This document shows positions 1-8,782 of a stretch of 64,000 nucleotides of DNA, piece by piece. The stretch's first letter is position 1; the number at the start of each line of letters is the position of its first letter. Under the pieces are notes generated by a model that was not told the origin of the DNA, ran no database searches, and saw only the letters and a list, made by a program, of their open reading frames with translations. The translations under genes were made by a program, and so were the position numbers. This DNA is from Nevskiaceae bacterium (GTDB taxonomy: Bacteria > Pseudomonadota > Gammaproteobacteria > Nevskiales > Nevskiaceae), in assembly GCA_008012115.1 (NCBI GenBank), contig SSEB01000001.1:177140-241139 (forward strand). The letters run 5' to 3'.

Positions 1-324
1 GGCGTGACGGTGCTGGGCCTGACTTCGGTCGACGTCGATTACACCATCGCCCTGTCCACCGGCGGCTCGTCGAGCTATGCCGCCCGCAAGATGAGCTGGC
101 TGACCAACACGCTGAGCTACAACCTCTACAAGGACATCGGCTATTCGCAGGTCTGGGGCGACGGCACCGGCGGCTCGTCTACCGTGACCGGCAGCATCCA
201 CCAATCGGGGCTGCTGGTGACCAGCGTCACGGTGAACATCCCGGTCTACGCCAGCATTCCGGCGTCGCAGAAAGTGCCGGCCGGCAGCTATGCCGACACC
301 ATCACCATCACGGTGACGTACTGA
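1..324 (+). CDS. Spore coat U / Csu-type fimbrial subunit, C-terminal part
   Basis: The frame is open from the first base, so the gene starts upstream of the window and the GTG at base 4 is probably an internal codon. About 107 residues are visible. They show alternating short beta strands rich in Thr, Ser, Val and Gly, with an aromatic stretch around SYNLYKD and a C-terminal strand ending ITITVTY. This is the pattern of the secreted spore coat protein U (SCPU) domain, found in Csu-type chaperone-usher pilins and related outer-surface proteins. Family knowledge says such subunits are exported and assembled by donor-strand exchange; the chaperone and usher genes would lie to the left, outside the window. 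The stop codon overlaps the end of the convergent histidine kinase gene by 17 bases. Family assignment is from sequence pattern only. Confidence 0.7.
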   Translation, partial: GVTVLGLTSVDVDYTIALSTGGSSSYAARKMSWLTNTLSYNLYKDIGYSQVWGDGTGGSSTVTGSIHQSGLLVTSVTVNIPVYASIPASQKVPAGSYADTITITVTY

Positions 325-1909
325 CGGCAGGCATACGCTCCGGCGCGGCTGTGGCGGGCGTGTCGATGGCCTTCAGCGTGAAATGGAAGGTCGCGCCTTC
401 GCCGGGGCGCGAGTCCACCCAGATGTCGCCGCCGTGCTGCTTGACGATCTTCTGGCAGATGGACAGGCCGATGCCGGTACCCTCGTACTCGCTTTCGCCA
501 TGCAGGCGACGGAAGATCAGGAAGATATCGCGCTGATCGTCCTCGGCGATGCCGATGCCCTGGTCGGCCACCGAGACGCGCCAGAACTTGCCGTCGCGTA
601 CCGCCGAAAGGTGTACGCGCGGGTGCGCACCCGGTTGGAACTTGATGCCGTTGCCGATCAGGTTCTGCAGCAGCTGGGTCAGCTCCAGCGCCGAGCCGAT
701 GACCTTGGGCAGGGGGCCATGAGTGATCTCGGCGCCGCGCGCAGTGATGACCGCGTGCAGGTTTTTCTGCGCCTGTTGCAGCAGCATTTCGAGATCCACG
801 GTTTCGATGCGCATCTGACCGCCGACGCGGGAAAACTCGAGCAGACCGGAAATCAGCCGTTGCATGTGCGCGGCGCTTTGCACGATGTGCTGGATGTAGT
901 CGTTGGCCTGTGCGTCGAGGGATTCGCGATAGCGCCGCTGCAGCAGCTGGCAGAATCCCGAGATGGTGCGCAGCGGCGCCTGCAGGTCGTGCGAGGCGAT
1001 GTAGGCGAACTGTTCCAGTTCGCGGTTGATCAGCTGTAGGCTCTCCATCGAGCGCGCCAGCTTTTCCTCGACCAGGCGGCGATCGCCGATCTCGCGCTGC
1101 AGCGTCTCGTTGGCGGCGGTCAGGCTGGCGGTGCGTTCGCGCACGCGCGCCTCGAGTTTCTCGTTGTCGCCGCGGATCTGTCCCAGCCTCGTCTCGATCA
1201 CGGCCGCGCCCAGCGTGATCAGGATCAGCAGCGCGGCGCCGGCACCGATGACCAGGGCAAGGGCCTCGCGGCCCAGGGTCTGCGGGTTGCCGGGAGTCAC
1301 GGTCTGGGGCGCGAATTCCGTCGCCGCCATGCCGATGTAGTGCATGCCGGCGATACCCATCCCCATCACCAGCGCGGCGCCGGCCTTGCTCCACGGCGCC
1401 TCCAGCAGACTCTCACTGCGACGGCGGTACACCATGCGCAGCGCCAACTGCGACGCCGCGACGGCAAAGATCGCCGACAGCAGCAACATGCCAGGGTGGT
1501 AATACGGGCCGGGCGACAGTTGCATCGCGGCCATGCCGCTGTGATGCATGGACACGATGCCCAGGCCCATCAGCAGGCTCGCCACCAGCAGGCGGCCTTC
1601 GCCGAGCGTCGCCAGGTTGCAGGTGTAGAGGGCGAAACAGGCAATGACCACGGCGATGCCCAGGGAGGCCAGCGTCGCCGGCAGGCTGTAGGTCACGGTA
1701 AACGGCAGCTTCAGCGCCAGCATGCCGATGAAATGCATGCCCCAGATGCCAATGCCCATGACGCTGCCGCCGGCCAGCAGCCACGCCAGGCTGAGGTGTG
1801 CGTTGTCGGGGCGACGGATGTGTGTGGACAGGCTGAGACCCACGAACGAGGCGAACGCGGCGACGCCACAGGACAGGGCGACCAGCCAGGGGTCGTAAGT
1901 GCTGATCAC
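308..1909 (-). CDS. MHYT-domain membrane sensor histidine kinase
   Basis: This is a 533-residue inner-membrane sensor kinase. The N-terminal half (about residues 7-240) has seven hydrophobic segments carrying three MHYT-type repeats: MHFIGM near 58, MHHSGM near 121 and MHYIGM near 189. MHYT domains are thought to bind copper and sense O2, CO or NO. A charged coiled-coil stretch (about 243-300) leads to a HisKA domain with phosphoacceptor His307 in the sequence IASHDLQAPLR. An HATPase_c domain follows, with DQGIGI and GTGIGLSICQKIV. There is no receiver or GGDEF/EAL domain, unlike many MHYT proteins. No response regulator gene is adjacent, so the kinase appears to be an orphan and its target cannot be told from context. 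The gene converges on the pilin-like gene to its left. Confidence 0.9.
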   Translation of the reverse strand: MISTYDPWLVALSCGVAAFASFVGLSLSTHIRRPDNAHLSLAWLLAGGSVMGIGIWGMHFIGMLALKLPFTVTYSLPATLASLGIAVVIACFALYTCNLATLGEGRLLVASLLMGLGIVSMHHSGMAAMQLSPGPYYHPGMLLLSAIFAVAASQLALRMVYRRRSESLLEAPWSKAGAALVMGMGIAGMHYIGMAATEFAPQTVTPGNPQTLGREALALVIGAGAALLILITLGAAVIETRLGQIRGDNEKLEARVRERTASLTAANETLQREIGDRRLVEEKLARSMESLQLINRELEQFAYIASHDLQAPLRTISGFCQLLQRRYRESLDAQANDYIQHIVQSAAHMQRLISGLLEFSRVGGQMRIETVDLEMLLQQAQKNLHAVITARGAEITHGPLPKVIGSALELTQLLQNLIGNGIKFQPGAHPRVHLSAVRDGKFWRVSVADQGIGIAEDDQRDIFLIFRRLHGESEYEGTGIGLSICQKIVKQHGGDIWVDSRPGEGATFHFTLKAIDTPATAAPERMPAVSTSP

Positions 1910-2054
1910 GTCGTGTCTCGCTCCGGAAGGCCGCTCATCATAAGCGGCAGCCCTGGTACGGCCGAGTGCCGGTCAGGGTTGCGCTGGCGTCCGTGCGTCG
2001 GGCCAAAGCCATCTTGACAGCTGCAATCTCGGCCAATATGATGCGCTGCAACAA

Positions 2055-2071
2055 TTGCTGCATCGCAGCAA
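2055..2071. promoter_or_regulatory. PhaR-like operator upstream of the phasin gene
   Basis: A perfect inverted repeat TTGCTGC-ATC-GCAGCAA lies 55 bases upstream of the phasin start. Its centre, CTGC-N3-GCAG, matches the TGC-rich palindrome that I recall for PhaR, the regulator of phasin expression in Paracoccus denitrificans. Seen: the palindrome and its position in a promoter-sized gap. Inferred: that it controls the phasin. No phaR gene is in the window. Confidence 0.4.
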
Positions 2072-2125
2072 GTTGGATGAAAGACTAACTATTTTTCAAT
2101 CACTTAATGTAATGGAGTGCAGCAA

Positions 2126-2587
2126 ATGAACGTTGAAACCATCGTGAATGATGTCAAGGGCAAGGTTGAGCCGATCGTCGCCAAGGGCCAGGAAGCGGTG
2201 CAGGCCGGCTTCGAGACTCTGAAGACCGCCAACAGCATCGTCGTCGAAGGCGTGCAGACCCTGGTCAAGACCAATGTCGAGGCCGGCAAGGACCTCCTCG
2301 CCGCCGCCCAGACCAGCTTCGAGAAGGCCAAGGCCGACGGCATCAAGACCGTTGCCGCCAACCCGGTCGCCTACCTGCCGGAAGGCAAGGAGCGCGTGAT
2401 CTCGGCCTACAACGACACCGTGACCCTGGTCACCAAGACCGGCGACGAGCTGGTCAAGACCTTCAAGCAGGGCTACGAGAGCATCAACGCCGCCATCACC
2501 GGCGAGGCCGTGGTCGTGACCAAGGCCAAGACGACGGTGAAGAAGGTTGCCGCCAAGGCCAAGAAGACCGCCAAGGCCGCTGCCTAA
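2126..2587 (+). CDS. Phasin family protein (PHA granule-associated)
   Basis: The protein is a 153-residue, almost wholly helical amphipathic protein without cysteines, with heptad-like spacing of Val, Leu and Phe. Its C-terminal tail of about 25 residues is rich in Lys and Ala (KKVAAKAKKTAKAAA). This is the build of PHA phasins, which coat polyhydroxyalkanoate granules in the cytoplasm; the basic tail resembles those of phasins that also bind DNA. The ATG at 2126 is chosen because GGAG at 2114-2117 stands eight bases before it; a GTG at 2117 would lack a ribosome site. The gene is monocistronic, with a palindromic operator-like site upstream and a strong terminator directly downstream. No PHA synthase is present in the window, so the storage role rests on the family. 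Confidence 0.83.
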   Translation: MNVETIVNDVKGKVEPIVAKGQEAVQAGFETLKTANSIVVEGVQTLVKTNVEAGKDLLAAAQTSFEKAKADGIKTVAANPVAYLPEGKERVISAYNDTVTLVTKTGDELVKTFKQGYESINAAITGEAVVVTKAKTTVKKVAAKAKKTAKAAA

Positions 2588-2622
2588 AGCGTCCCCCAGC
2601 CAGCGCCTCGACGCTGGCACCA

Positions 2623-2650
2623 GGGCCGGGGGAAACCCCGGCCCTTTTTT
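2623..2650 (+). terminator. Rho-independent terminator of the phasin gene
   Basis: There is a perfect 9-bp stem GGGCCGGGG/CCCCGGCCC (2623-2631 with 2636-2644) closed by a GAAA tetraloop, followed by six T. It starts 35 bases after the phasin stop codon. Confidence 0.9.
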
Positions 2651-2691
2651 GTTGGTGCAATACGTTTTCCCTCAGACACTGCCGGAATTGC

Positions 2692-2982
2692 ATGATGCTG
2701 GACGGGATCGATCATCGCCTGAATCACTATGCCGACCGCGCTCTCGGCGGCGTAGCGCTGCTGCTGGTTCACGAAACGGGAGCGTTGCGCGGCTACTGGC
2801 GCGACCTGGGTGTGCGCTTTGCGGTGGCGCGCCGCGCGCGCGATGCCGGCGAACTGCTGCGTGACCAGTTGGACCTGCTGGCCGAATCGCGGCGCCGCAT
2901 GCGTCACGAAGGGCGGGTGCGCAGTGCGCTCTGGCGCGGCGTGTGGCGGGACCTGACGCGGACTGCGCGCGCGGCGGGATGA
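2692..2982 (+). CDS. Small basic protein of unknown function
   Basis: This is a 96-residue Arg/Leu-rich frame beginning MMLDGIDHRLNHYADRA. It has one mildly hydrophobic stretch (ALGGVALLLVHE) and then a strongly charged helical region. It sits just after the phasin terminator and before the convergent DUF6489 gene. I do not recognise a family. A start at 2695 is equally possible, and no good ribosome site is seen before either start. A competing frame on the other strand overlaps it but crosses the phasin terminator, so this strand is preferred. The composition is typical of coding sequence here, but support is modest. Confidence 0.45.
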   Translation: MMLDGIDHRLNHYADRALGGVALLLVHETGALRGYWRDLGVRFAVARRARDAGELLRDQLDLLAESRRRMRHEGRVRSALWRGVWRDLTRTARAAG

Positions 2983-3005
2983 ACCGCGGGCTTGGGCCCG
3001 ATCGC

Positions 3006-3275
3006 TTATTCCGGATCTTGTGTCTTGCGGCGGCTGCGGCGCGGCCGTTCCGTTTCGCTTTCCGCCGTGGCGTCCTTCACCGTGACCTTGGCGACGATGT
3101 TCTTGATCGCGTCGATATTGCTCTTGACGAAGCCGCCGGCATCGAACTCGCTGGCGGCCTCGACCTTGTCGCGCAGGAAGGCGATGATCTCATCCTGAAG
3201 CCCGGATACATCCGGCAGGCCGAGGAAGCGGCGCAGTTCCTCCGGCTTGACGTCGATTTCGATCTTGATCTGCAT
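3006..3275 (-). CDS. DUF6489 family small protein
   Basis: This is an 89-residue cytoplasmic protein starting MQIKIEIDVKPEELRRFLG and containing LGLPDVSGLQDEIIAFL, the hallmark of the small proteobacterial family DUF6489. The rest is a helical region and a basic C-terminal tail (RPRRSRRKTQD). The start at 3275 has GAGGA six bases upstream. The open frame continues further upstream, but that part has unlike composition and crosses the end of marC. The function of the family is unknown. These proteins are often found near phasin or polyester-storage genes, which fits the phasin nearby, but that link is inference. Confidence 0.72.
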   Translation of the reverse strand: MQIKIEIDVKPEELRRFLGLPDVSGLQDEIIAFLRDKVEAASEFDAGGFVKSNIDAIKNIVAKVTVKDATAESETERPRRSRRKTQDPE

Positions 3276-3361
3276 GTCGGGTCCTCGGCGGCAATGGGGG
3301 TGCGCGGCGTGTCGTGGCGGCGTGCGGCGCTCGCAGCGAGGATAACAGTTTCGCGCGCGGT

Positions 3362-3961
3362 TTAGCCCATGCGGTGCGCGGCGAGAAAGCTGGCGACGCC
3401 GGTCATCAGCATCTCGACGGCGATGGTCACCAGCACCAGGCCCATCAGGCGCTCGACGGCGATGAGGCCGCGCACGCCCAGCCAGCGGCGCAGCGTGCCG
3501 CTGAGCAGCATGATCGGCAGGCAGGCGCTCCAGGCCAGCAGCAGTGCCGCCACCCATTCCGGCCAGCGCTGCGGTTCGCGCGTCATCAGCAGCAGCACCG
3601 TGGCCAGCGCCGAAGGACCCGCAACGTAAGGGATCGCCAGCGGCACGATGAAGGGCTCGCTGTCGACATCCTCCTCCATCGAGGTCTCGCGCGAGGGGAA
3701 CACCATGCGCAGCGCGATCAGCATCAGGATCACGCCGCCCGCCACGCCCAGCGCCGGCTCGGACAGCCCGAGCAGGCGCAGCAGGTGCCCGCCGAGCAGC
3801 AGGAACAGCAGCAGCGCGATCAGGGCAAAGATCATTTCGCGCAGCACCACGCGGGTCTGGCGCGCCGGCGGCACGCGTTTGAGCGCGGACAGGAACACCG
3901 GCAGGTTGCCCAGCGGGTCCATCACCAGGAACAGCAGCACGGCGGCGGAAACGAGGCTCAT
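3362..3961 (-). CDS. MarC family integral membrane protein
   Basis: The protein has 199 residues and six hydrophobic segments. It begins MSLVSAAVLLFLVMDPLGNLPVF, and the motif DPLGNLPVFL near the N-terminus is diagnostic of the MarC/YhgN (UPF0056) family. A second conserved stretch, PLAIPYVAGPSALATV, lies mid-protein. The family sits in the inner membrane; its role is not settled, since the old link to multiple antibiotic resistance was withdrawn. The gene ends 11 bases after the purC stop on the same strand, so the two are probably co-transcribed. Length matches the family. Confidence 0.9.
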   Translation of the reverse strand: MSLVSAAVLLFLVMDPLGNLPVFLSALKRVPPARQTRVVLREMIFALIALLLFLLLGGHLLRLLGLSEPALGVAGGVILMLIALRMVFPSRETSMEEDVDSEPFIVPLAIPYVAGPSALATVLLLMTREPQRWPEWVAALLLAWSACLPIMLLSGTLRRWLGVRGLIAVERLMGLVLVTIAVEMLMTGVASFLAAHRMG

Positions 3962-3972
3962 CGCCGGAGTCT

Positions 3973-4857
3973 TCAGCCCGTCAGCAACTGCTGCGCGCGC
4001 ACGTAATTGGCGGCAGTCTTGTCGACCACGTCATCGGGCAGCCAGGGACCGGGGGCTTTCTTGTCCCAGTCCAGGGTCTCCAGGTAATCACGCACGAACT
4101 GCTTGTCGAAGCTCGGCGGGCTGATGCCGGGCTGGTAGGTGTCCGCCGGCCAGAAGCGCGAGGAATCCGGCGTCAGCACCTCGTCGATCAGGTGCAGGGT
4201 GCCGCTCTTGTCGAGACCGAATTCGAACTTGGTGTCGGCGATGATGATGCCGCGGCCCAAGGCGTAGTCGGCCGCCTCGCGATAGATGCGCAGGGTCATG
4301 TCGCGCAGTTGCGCGGCCAATGCCTTGCCGACCTTCTGCTCGACCTGCTCGAAGGAGATGTTCTCGTCGTGCTGGCCCACCGGCGCCTTGTCGGCGGGCG
4401 TGAAGATCGGCTCCGGCAGCCGGTCGGCCAGGCGCAACCCCTTGGGCAGGGCGATGCCGCAGACCGCGCCGGTTTTCTGGTAGTCCTTCCAGCCGCTGCC
4501 GATCAAGTAGCCGCGGGCGACGCATTCCACCGGCAGCGCCTTGAGGCGCTTGACCACCACGGCGCGACCCTCGCACTGCGCCAGTTCCTCGCGCGTGAGG
4601 TAGTCCGCCAGGCGCACGTTCGGCGCGAAGTGGTTGGGAATCAGCGGCTCGAATTTCTTCATCCAGAATTCGGTCACCGCGGTCAGCACCGCGCCCTTGC
4701 CGGGGATCGGCCTTGGCAGGATCACGTCGAAGGCGGAGAGACGGTCGCTGGTGACGATCAGCATGTGCTCGTCGCCGAGCGCGTAGATGTCGCGCACCTT
4801 GCCGCGGTGCAGGCGGGGCAGGCTGCTGATGCTGGATTCGAACAGGGCTGTGGTCAT
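3973..4857 (-). CDS. purC: Phosphoribosylaminoimidazole-succinocarboxamide synthase
   Basis: PurC joins aspartate to CAIR using ATP, giving SAICAR in purine synthesis in the cytosol. The 294-residue protein is the longer type of the enzyme (many bacterial forms have about 240). Near the N-terminus it has [19 protein letters not shown], then [20 protein letters not shown], both typical ATP-binding segments. The motif [10 protein letters not shown] and the following [12 protein letters not shown] are the usual substrate-binding region. The gene is read away from rpe, with about 190 bases between the two starts for divergent promoters. No key residue appears missing. Confidence 0.97.
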   Translation of the reverse strand: MTTALFESSISSLPRLHRGKVRDIYALGDEHMLIVTSDRLSAFDVILPRPIPGKGAVLTAVTEFWMKKFEPLIPNHFAPNVRLADYLTREELAQCEGRAVVVKRLKALPVECVARGYLIGSGWKDYQKTGAVCGIALPKGLRLADRLPEPIFTPADKAPVGQHDENISFEQVEQKVGKALAAQLRDMTLRIYREAADYALGRGIIIADTKFEFGLDKSGTLHLIDEVLTPDSSRFWPADTYQPGISPPSFDKQFVRDYLETLDWDKKAPGPWLPDDVVDKTAANYVRAQQLLTG

Positions 4858-5050
4858 GTTTTTCGGGCCGGGCGCAGGCCGGGCCGGGCGGAACGGGCCG
4901 ACAATTTATGCGAGGGGCGGGTGCGGGTCAAAGCTGCGGTGCCGCCAGGGATGCGCCGCACCGAGGCGGCGCGCTTTTGTGCGCCGGGCGGCTTTCGCAC
5001 TTTCCGTGCGGGCCGGAGATAATGGGCGCCCCTGTTCGACGTCCCACGCC

Positions 5051-5734
5051 ATGTCCAAGAGTCCGCTCGCTCCGCTGATCGCGCCCAGCATCCTGTCCGC
5101 CGACCTCGCGCGCCTCGGCGAGGACGTGGAACGCGTGCTGGCCGCCGGTGCCGACATCGTCCACTTCGACGTGATGGACAACCACTACGTGCCGAACCTG
5201 ACCTTCGGTCCGGCGGTGGCCGCGGCGCTGCGCAAGTACGGCATCAAAGCGCCGCTGGACGTGCACCTGATGGTGGAGCCGGTGGACGCGCTGGCGCAGG
5301 AATTCGCCAAGGCCGGCGCCAGCTTCATCACCTTTCATCCCGAGGCCACGCGCCACATCGACCGCAGCCTGCAGGCGATCCGCGACGCCGGCTGCAAGGC
5401 GGGCCTGGTATTCAACCCGGCGACGCCGCTGGACTGCCTCAACTACGTGCTCGACAAGGTCGACATGATCCTGCTGATGTCGGTCAACCCCGGCTTCGGC
5501 GGCCAGAGCTTCCTTCCTTCGGCGCTGACCAAGCTGCGCGAGGCGCGGCGCCTGATCGACAACAGCGGCCGCGCGATCCGGCTGGAGATCGACGGCGGCG
5601 TCAAGGTCGACAACATCGGCGAGATCGCCTCGGCCGGCGCCGACACCTTCGTCGCGGGCTCGGCGATTTTCAACGCCAAGGACTACGCCGCGACGATCCG
5701 GGCTATGCGCGAGGCCATCGCTTCGGCAAAATAG
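5051..5734 (+). CDS. rpe: Ribulose-phosphate 3-epimerase
   Basis: This enzyme interconverts ribulose 5-phosphate and xylulose 5-phosphate in the pentose phosphate pathway. The 227-residue TIM barrel begins [20 protein letters not shown]. It shows the metal-binding [16 protein letters not shown] motif, [19 protein letters not shown] and [10 protein letters not shown], all diagnostic. The ATG at 5051 is used because it matches the usual length; the frame is open well upstream but that part is not conserved-looking. The next genes downstream are the trp operon, an arrangement also seen in pseudomonads, but a 114-bp repeat element lies between. Confidence 0.97.
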   Translation: MSKSPLAPLIAPSILSADLARLGEDVERVLAAGADIVHFDVMDNHYVPNLTFGPAVAAALRKYGIKAPLDVHLMVEPVDALAQEFAKAGASFITFHPEATRHIDRSLQAIRDAGCKAGLVFNPATPLDCLNYVLDKVDMILLMSVNPGFGGQSFLPSALTKLREARRLIDNSGRAIRLEIDGGVKVDNIGEIASAGADTFVAGSAIFNAKDYAATIRAMREAIASAK

Positions 5735-5766
5735 GCGCCCGATGACTTCGCATACCGCCCCATTGC

Positions 5767-5880
5767 GCCACCCGCTCTCGCCTTCCTGGCGATGGCAACT
5801 GTGATTATCTGTTTTTAGATTTTAATTTCATTATCTAAATAATCACAACGCCGCTGCACCCCATGACCACAGCGGGTGCA
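5767..5880. repeat. 114-bp palindromic element, copy A
   Basis: Left end GCCACCCGCT (5767-5776), right end AGCGGGTGCA (5871-5880, last two bases off consensus) and an AT-rich palindromic core at 5801-5846 with GTGATTAT and ATAATCAC arms. It lies between rpe and trpE, and its right end is 27 bases before the trpE start. Position 37/78 of the element is a G-C pair here where copies B, E and F have T-A, a compensatory change. Confidence 0.9.
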
Positions 5881-5907
5881 CGGGTTGAGCCAGGAAACCG
5901 CCTCACC

Positions 5908-7353
5908 ATGTCATCGTCACCGTATAACCGCGTCGCGATCCTCCGCGAACTGCCGGGCGACCTCGATACGCCCGTCGGCGCCTATCTCAAGCTCGGCAAC
6001 CGTCCGTATTCCTTTCTGCTGGAATCGATGCAGGGTGGCGAGCAGTGGGGGCGTTACTCGTTCATCGGCCTGCCCTGCCGCGAAGTCCTGCGCGTGCACG
6101 GCCGCAGCATCAGCGTCAGCCGCGACGGCGCCGTGATCGAGCGGGCCGAGGCGGCCGATCCGGTCGCCTGGGTGCGTGCCTACGCCGCGCGCCTGCGCGT
6201 GCGGCCGGAGCCGGCGCTGCCGCGCTTCGCCGGCGGCCTGGTCGGTTACTTCGGCTACGACTGCGTGCGCTATTTCGAGCCCAAGCTCGCGACCACGCAG
6301 AAGCCCGACGCGCTCGGCACGCCGGACATCCTGCTGATGGTCGCCGACGAACTGGTGGTGTTCGACAGCCTGCGCGCGACGCTGACGCTGGTGGTGCATG
6401 CCGATCCGGCCGACGCCGCCGATCTGCAGCGCGCGCAGCGGCGCCTGGATGAGATCGAGGCACAGCTCGCGATGCCGGCCGCGCAGCCGCGCGCGCCGCT
6501 GAGCAGCGAACCTGCGGCGCCGGATTTCGTCTCCGGCTTCACCCGCGAGAAATTCTGCGCGGCGGTCGAGCGCATCCGGCAGTACATCGCCGCCGGCGAC
6601 GTGATGCAGGTGGTGCCGTCGCAGCGTCTGAGCGCACCGTTCGTGGCCGAGCCGCTGGCGCTGTACCGCGCCATCCGCCGGCTCAACCCGTCGCCGTATC
6701 TCTACTGCATGAATCTCGCCGATCACCATGTCGTCGGCTCCTCGCCGGAGATCCTGGTGCGGGTGCAGGACGGCGAGGTCACGGTGCGTCCGATCGCCGG
6801 TACCCGCAAGCGCGGCGCCACGCCGGCCGAGGATGGGGCGCTGGAAAAGGACTTGCTGGCCGATCCCAAGGAGATCGCCGAGCACCTGATGCTGATCGAC
6901 CTCGGACGCAACGATGTCGGCCGGGTCTCGCAGACCGGCAGTGTCAGGCTCACCGAGAAGATGGCGATCGAGCGCTACTCGCACGTCATGCACATCGTCT
7001 CCAACGTCACCGGCCGGCTGCGGCCGGGCGTCGATGCGCTCGACGCACTGGCGGCGACCTTCCCGGCCGGCACGCTGTCCGGCGCGCCGAAGGTGCGGGC
7101 GATGGAGATCATCGACGAACTCGAACCGGTCAAGCGCGGCATCTACGGCGGCGCCGTCGGCTATCTCGGCTGGGACGGCAACATGGACATGGCCATCGCC
7201 ATCCGCACCGCCGTGATCAAGGACGGCCAGTTGCACGTACAGGCCGGCGCCGGCATCGTCGCCGATTCGGTTCCCGCCTCGGAGTGGGAAGAAACCATGA
7301 GCAAGGCGCGCGCGATGATGAAGGCCGCGGCCCAGGCCGGAGGTACGCCATGA
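5908..7353 (+). CDS. trpE: Anthranilate synthase component I
   Basis: TrpE makes anthranilate from chorismate with ammonia delivered by TrpG, the first step to tryptophan. The 481-residue protein carries [18 protein letters not shown] near the N-terminus; LLES is the tryptophan feedback-binding segment. The C-terminal chorismate-binding domain has [40 protein letters not shown] and [19 protein letters not shown]. The ATG at 5908 is preferred: AGGAA precedes it, and an alternative ATG at 5863 lies inside the 114-bp repeat, so its extra 15 residues are unlikely to be native. No leader peptide or attenuator is visible upstream. The gene overlaps the next gene by four bases (ATGA). Confidence 0.96.
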   Translation: MSSSPYNRVAILRELPGDLDTPVGAYLKLGNRPYSFLLESMQGGEQWGRYSFIGLPCREVLRVHGRSISVSRDGAVIERAEAADPVAWVRAYAARLRVRPEPALPRFAGGLVGYFGYDCVRYFEPKLATTQKPDALGTPDILLMVADELVVFDSLRATLTLVVHADPADAADLQRAQRRLDEIEAQLAMPAAQPRAPLSSEPAAPDFVSGFTREKFCAAVERIRQYIAAGDVMQVVPSQRLSAPFVAEPLALYRAIRRLNPSPYLYCMNLADHHVVGSSPEILVRVQDGEVTVRPIAGTRKRGATPAEDGALEKDLLADPKEIAEHLMLIDLGRNDVGRVSQTGSVRLTEKMAIERYSHVMHIVSNVTGRLRPGVDALDALAATFPAGTLSGAPKVRAMEIIDELEPVKRGIYGGAVGYLGWDGNMDMAIAIRTAVIKDGQLHVQAGAGIVADSVPASEWEETMSKARAMMKAAAQAGGTP

Positions 7354-8204
7354 GCGAGACGCTCAAGGTCACCGCCGAGGACGGACACGCGTTCGACCTG
7401 ATGCTGTATCCCGCGGCCGCCGGTGTGCCGGTATTGCTGATCGGCCCGGCCATGGGCACGCCGGCGCGCGTTTACGCACCGCTGGCCGAGGCTTTCGCCA
7501 CCGCCGGATTCAACGCTGCGGTGATCGAGCTGCGTGGCATCGGCTCCAGCAGCATTCGTGCGGGTCGTGGTGTGGACTATGGTTATCGCGACCTGGTCGA
7601 GAAAGATTGGGCAGCGGCCGTGGCGGCCCTGCGGCAGCGGTTTCCCGGTGCGCCGCTATATCTCTTTGGCCACAGTCTCGGTGGACATATCTCTCTGCTG
7701 TACGCCGCCAGCCATCCAAGCGAAGTGGATGGCGCGATCATCGTCGCCAGTGGCAGTGTCTATTTCCGTAGCTGGAAGGGTGTGAAGGCCCTGGGCATCC
7801 TCGCGTTCACGCAATTCGCTGGAGTAATCAGCGGCGCGCTGGGTTACTTCCCTGGCAAGCGCGTGGGTTTCGGGGGAACCGAGGCCAAGACGCTGATGCA
7901 GGACTGGGCACGTTTTGCGCGCACCGGCCGTGTCGACATGAAGGGCGAGGGCACCGACTACGAGCCTGCCCTGCGATCACTGAAGTTCCCGGTGCTGGGG
8001 CTGAGCTTCGACCATGACACGCTGGCGCCGCATCGCTCGCAGCACAACCTGCTGAAGAAACTCAGGCAGGCGCAGGTCACGCATCTTGCCCTTGGCGAGA
8101 AGGATACCGGTGTGCGTCTGGATCATTACAACTGGATCAAGAACAACGAGCCCGTGGTGACGCGGGTCGTTCAATCGATCAAGAACAACGGAGTCGCATC
8201 ATGA
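7350..8204 (+). CDS. Alpha/beta hydrolase inserted in the trp operon
   Basis: This is a 284-residue alpha/beta-fold hydrolase beginning [20 protein letters not shown]. The nucleophile elbow is GHSLGG, near residue 110, and the probable acid lies in the [10 protein letters not shown] segment. It resembles the COG4757 group of predicted hydrolases with unknown substrates. The start overlaps the trpE stop (ATGA) and GGAGG precedes it; the end overlaps the trpG start in the same way. It must therefore be translated with the tryptophan genes. No step of tryptophan synthesis needs such an enzyme, so its role is unknown; a salvage or detoxifying esterase is possible. Its base composition is slightly less GC-biased than its neighbours. 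Confidence 0.85.
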   Translation: MSETLKVTAEDGHAFDLMLYPAAAGVPVLLIGPAMGTPARVYAPLAEAFATAGFNAAVIELRGIGSSSIRAGRGVDYGYRDLVEKDWAAAVAALRQRFPGAPLYLFGHSLGGHISLLYAASHPSEVDGAIIVASGSVYFRSWKGVKALGILAFTQFAGVISGALGYFPGKRVGFGGTEAKTLMQDWARFARTGRVDMKGEGTDYEPALRSLKFPVLGLSFDHDTLAPHRSQHNLLKKLRQAQVTHLALGEKDTGVRLDHYNWIKNNEPVVTRVVQSIKNNGVAS

Positions 8205-8782
8205 TTCTCATGATCGACAACTACGACAGTTTCACCTACAACCTCGTGCAGTATTTCGGCGAACTGGGCGCGGACGTGCAGGTGCATCGCAACGATCGCA
8301 TCACGGTGGACGAGGTGGCGGCCCTCAAGCCCAGTCACATCATCCTGTCGCCCGGGCCGTGCACGCCCAACGAGGCGGGCATCTGCCTGGAACTGATCGA
8401 GCGCCTGCAGGGGCGTTTCCCGATCCTGGGCGTCTGTCTCGGCCACCAGTCCATCGGCCAGGCTTTCGGCGGCACGGTCAAGCGCGCGCGCGAGGTGATG
8501 CACGGCAAGGTGTCGCCGGTGCATCACAGCGGCGTCGGCGTGTTCCGTGGCCTGCCGAGTCCGTACACGGCGACGCGCTACCACTCCCTGATCGTCGATA
8601 CCGCCGATCTGCCGGACTGCCTGGAAGTCACCGCCTGGACGCAGCATGCCGACGGCACGCGCGACGAGATCATGGGCATGCGCCACAAGACGCTGCCGAT
8701 CGAAGGCGTGCAGTTCCATCCGGAATCGATCCTCACCGAGCATGGCCACGCGCTGCTGAAGAATTTCCTGGAGGCGCACTGA
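8201..8782 (+). CDS. trpG: Anthranilate synthase component II (glutamine amidotransferase)
   Basis: TrpG strips ammonia from glutamine and passes it to TrpE; in many bacteria it also serves 4-amino-4-deoxychorismate synthesis. The 193-residue protein begins [20 protein letters not shown]. It has the oxyanion segment LSPGPCTP, the nucleophile Cys79 in GVCLGHQ, and the His-x-Glu pair in [14 protein letters not shown]. It is a stand-alone subunit, not fused to TrpD. The start overlaps the preceding hydrolase stop by four bases and the stop overlaps the trpD start by one base (TGATG), so translation is coupled on both sides. Confidence 0.97.
   Translation: MILMIDNYDSFTYNLVQYFGELGADVQVHRNDRITVDEVAALKPSHIILSPGPCTPNEAGICLELIERLQGRFPILGVCLGHQSIGQAFGGTVKRAREVMHGKVSPVHHSGVGVFRGLPSPYTATRYHSLIVDTADLPDCLEVTAWTQHADGTRDEIMGMRHKTLPIEGVQFHPESILTEHGHALLKNFLEAH

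Noticed and set aside
2584..2907. 107-codon minus-strand frame after the phasin
   Set aside because: It runs through the phasin terminator; the plus-strand frame is the better candidate.
5863..5907. ATG at 5863 as the trpE start
   Set aside because: It lies in the right arm of a 114-bp repeat; ATG 5908 has a ribosome site and fits the family.
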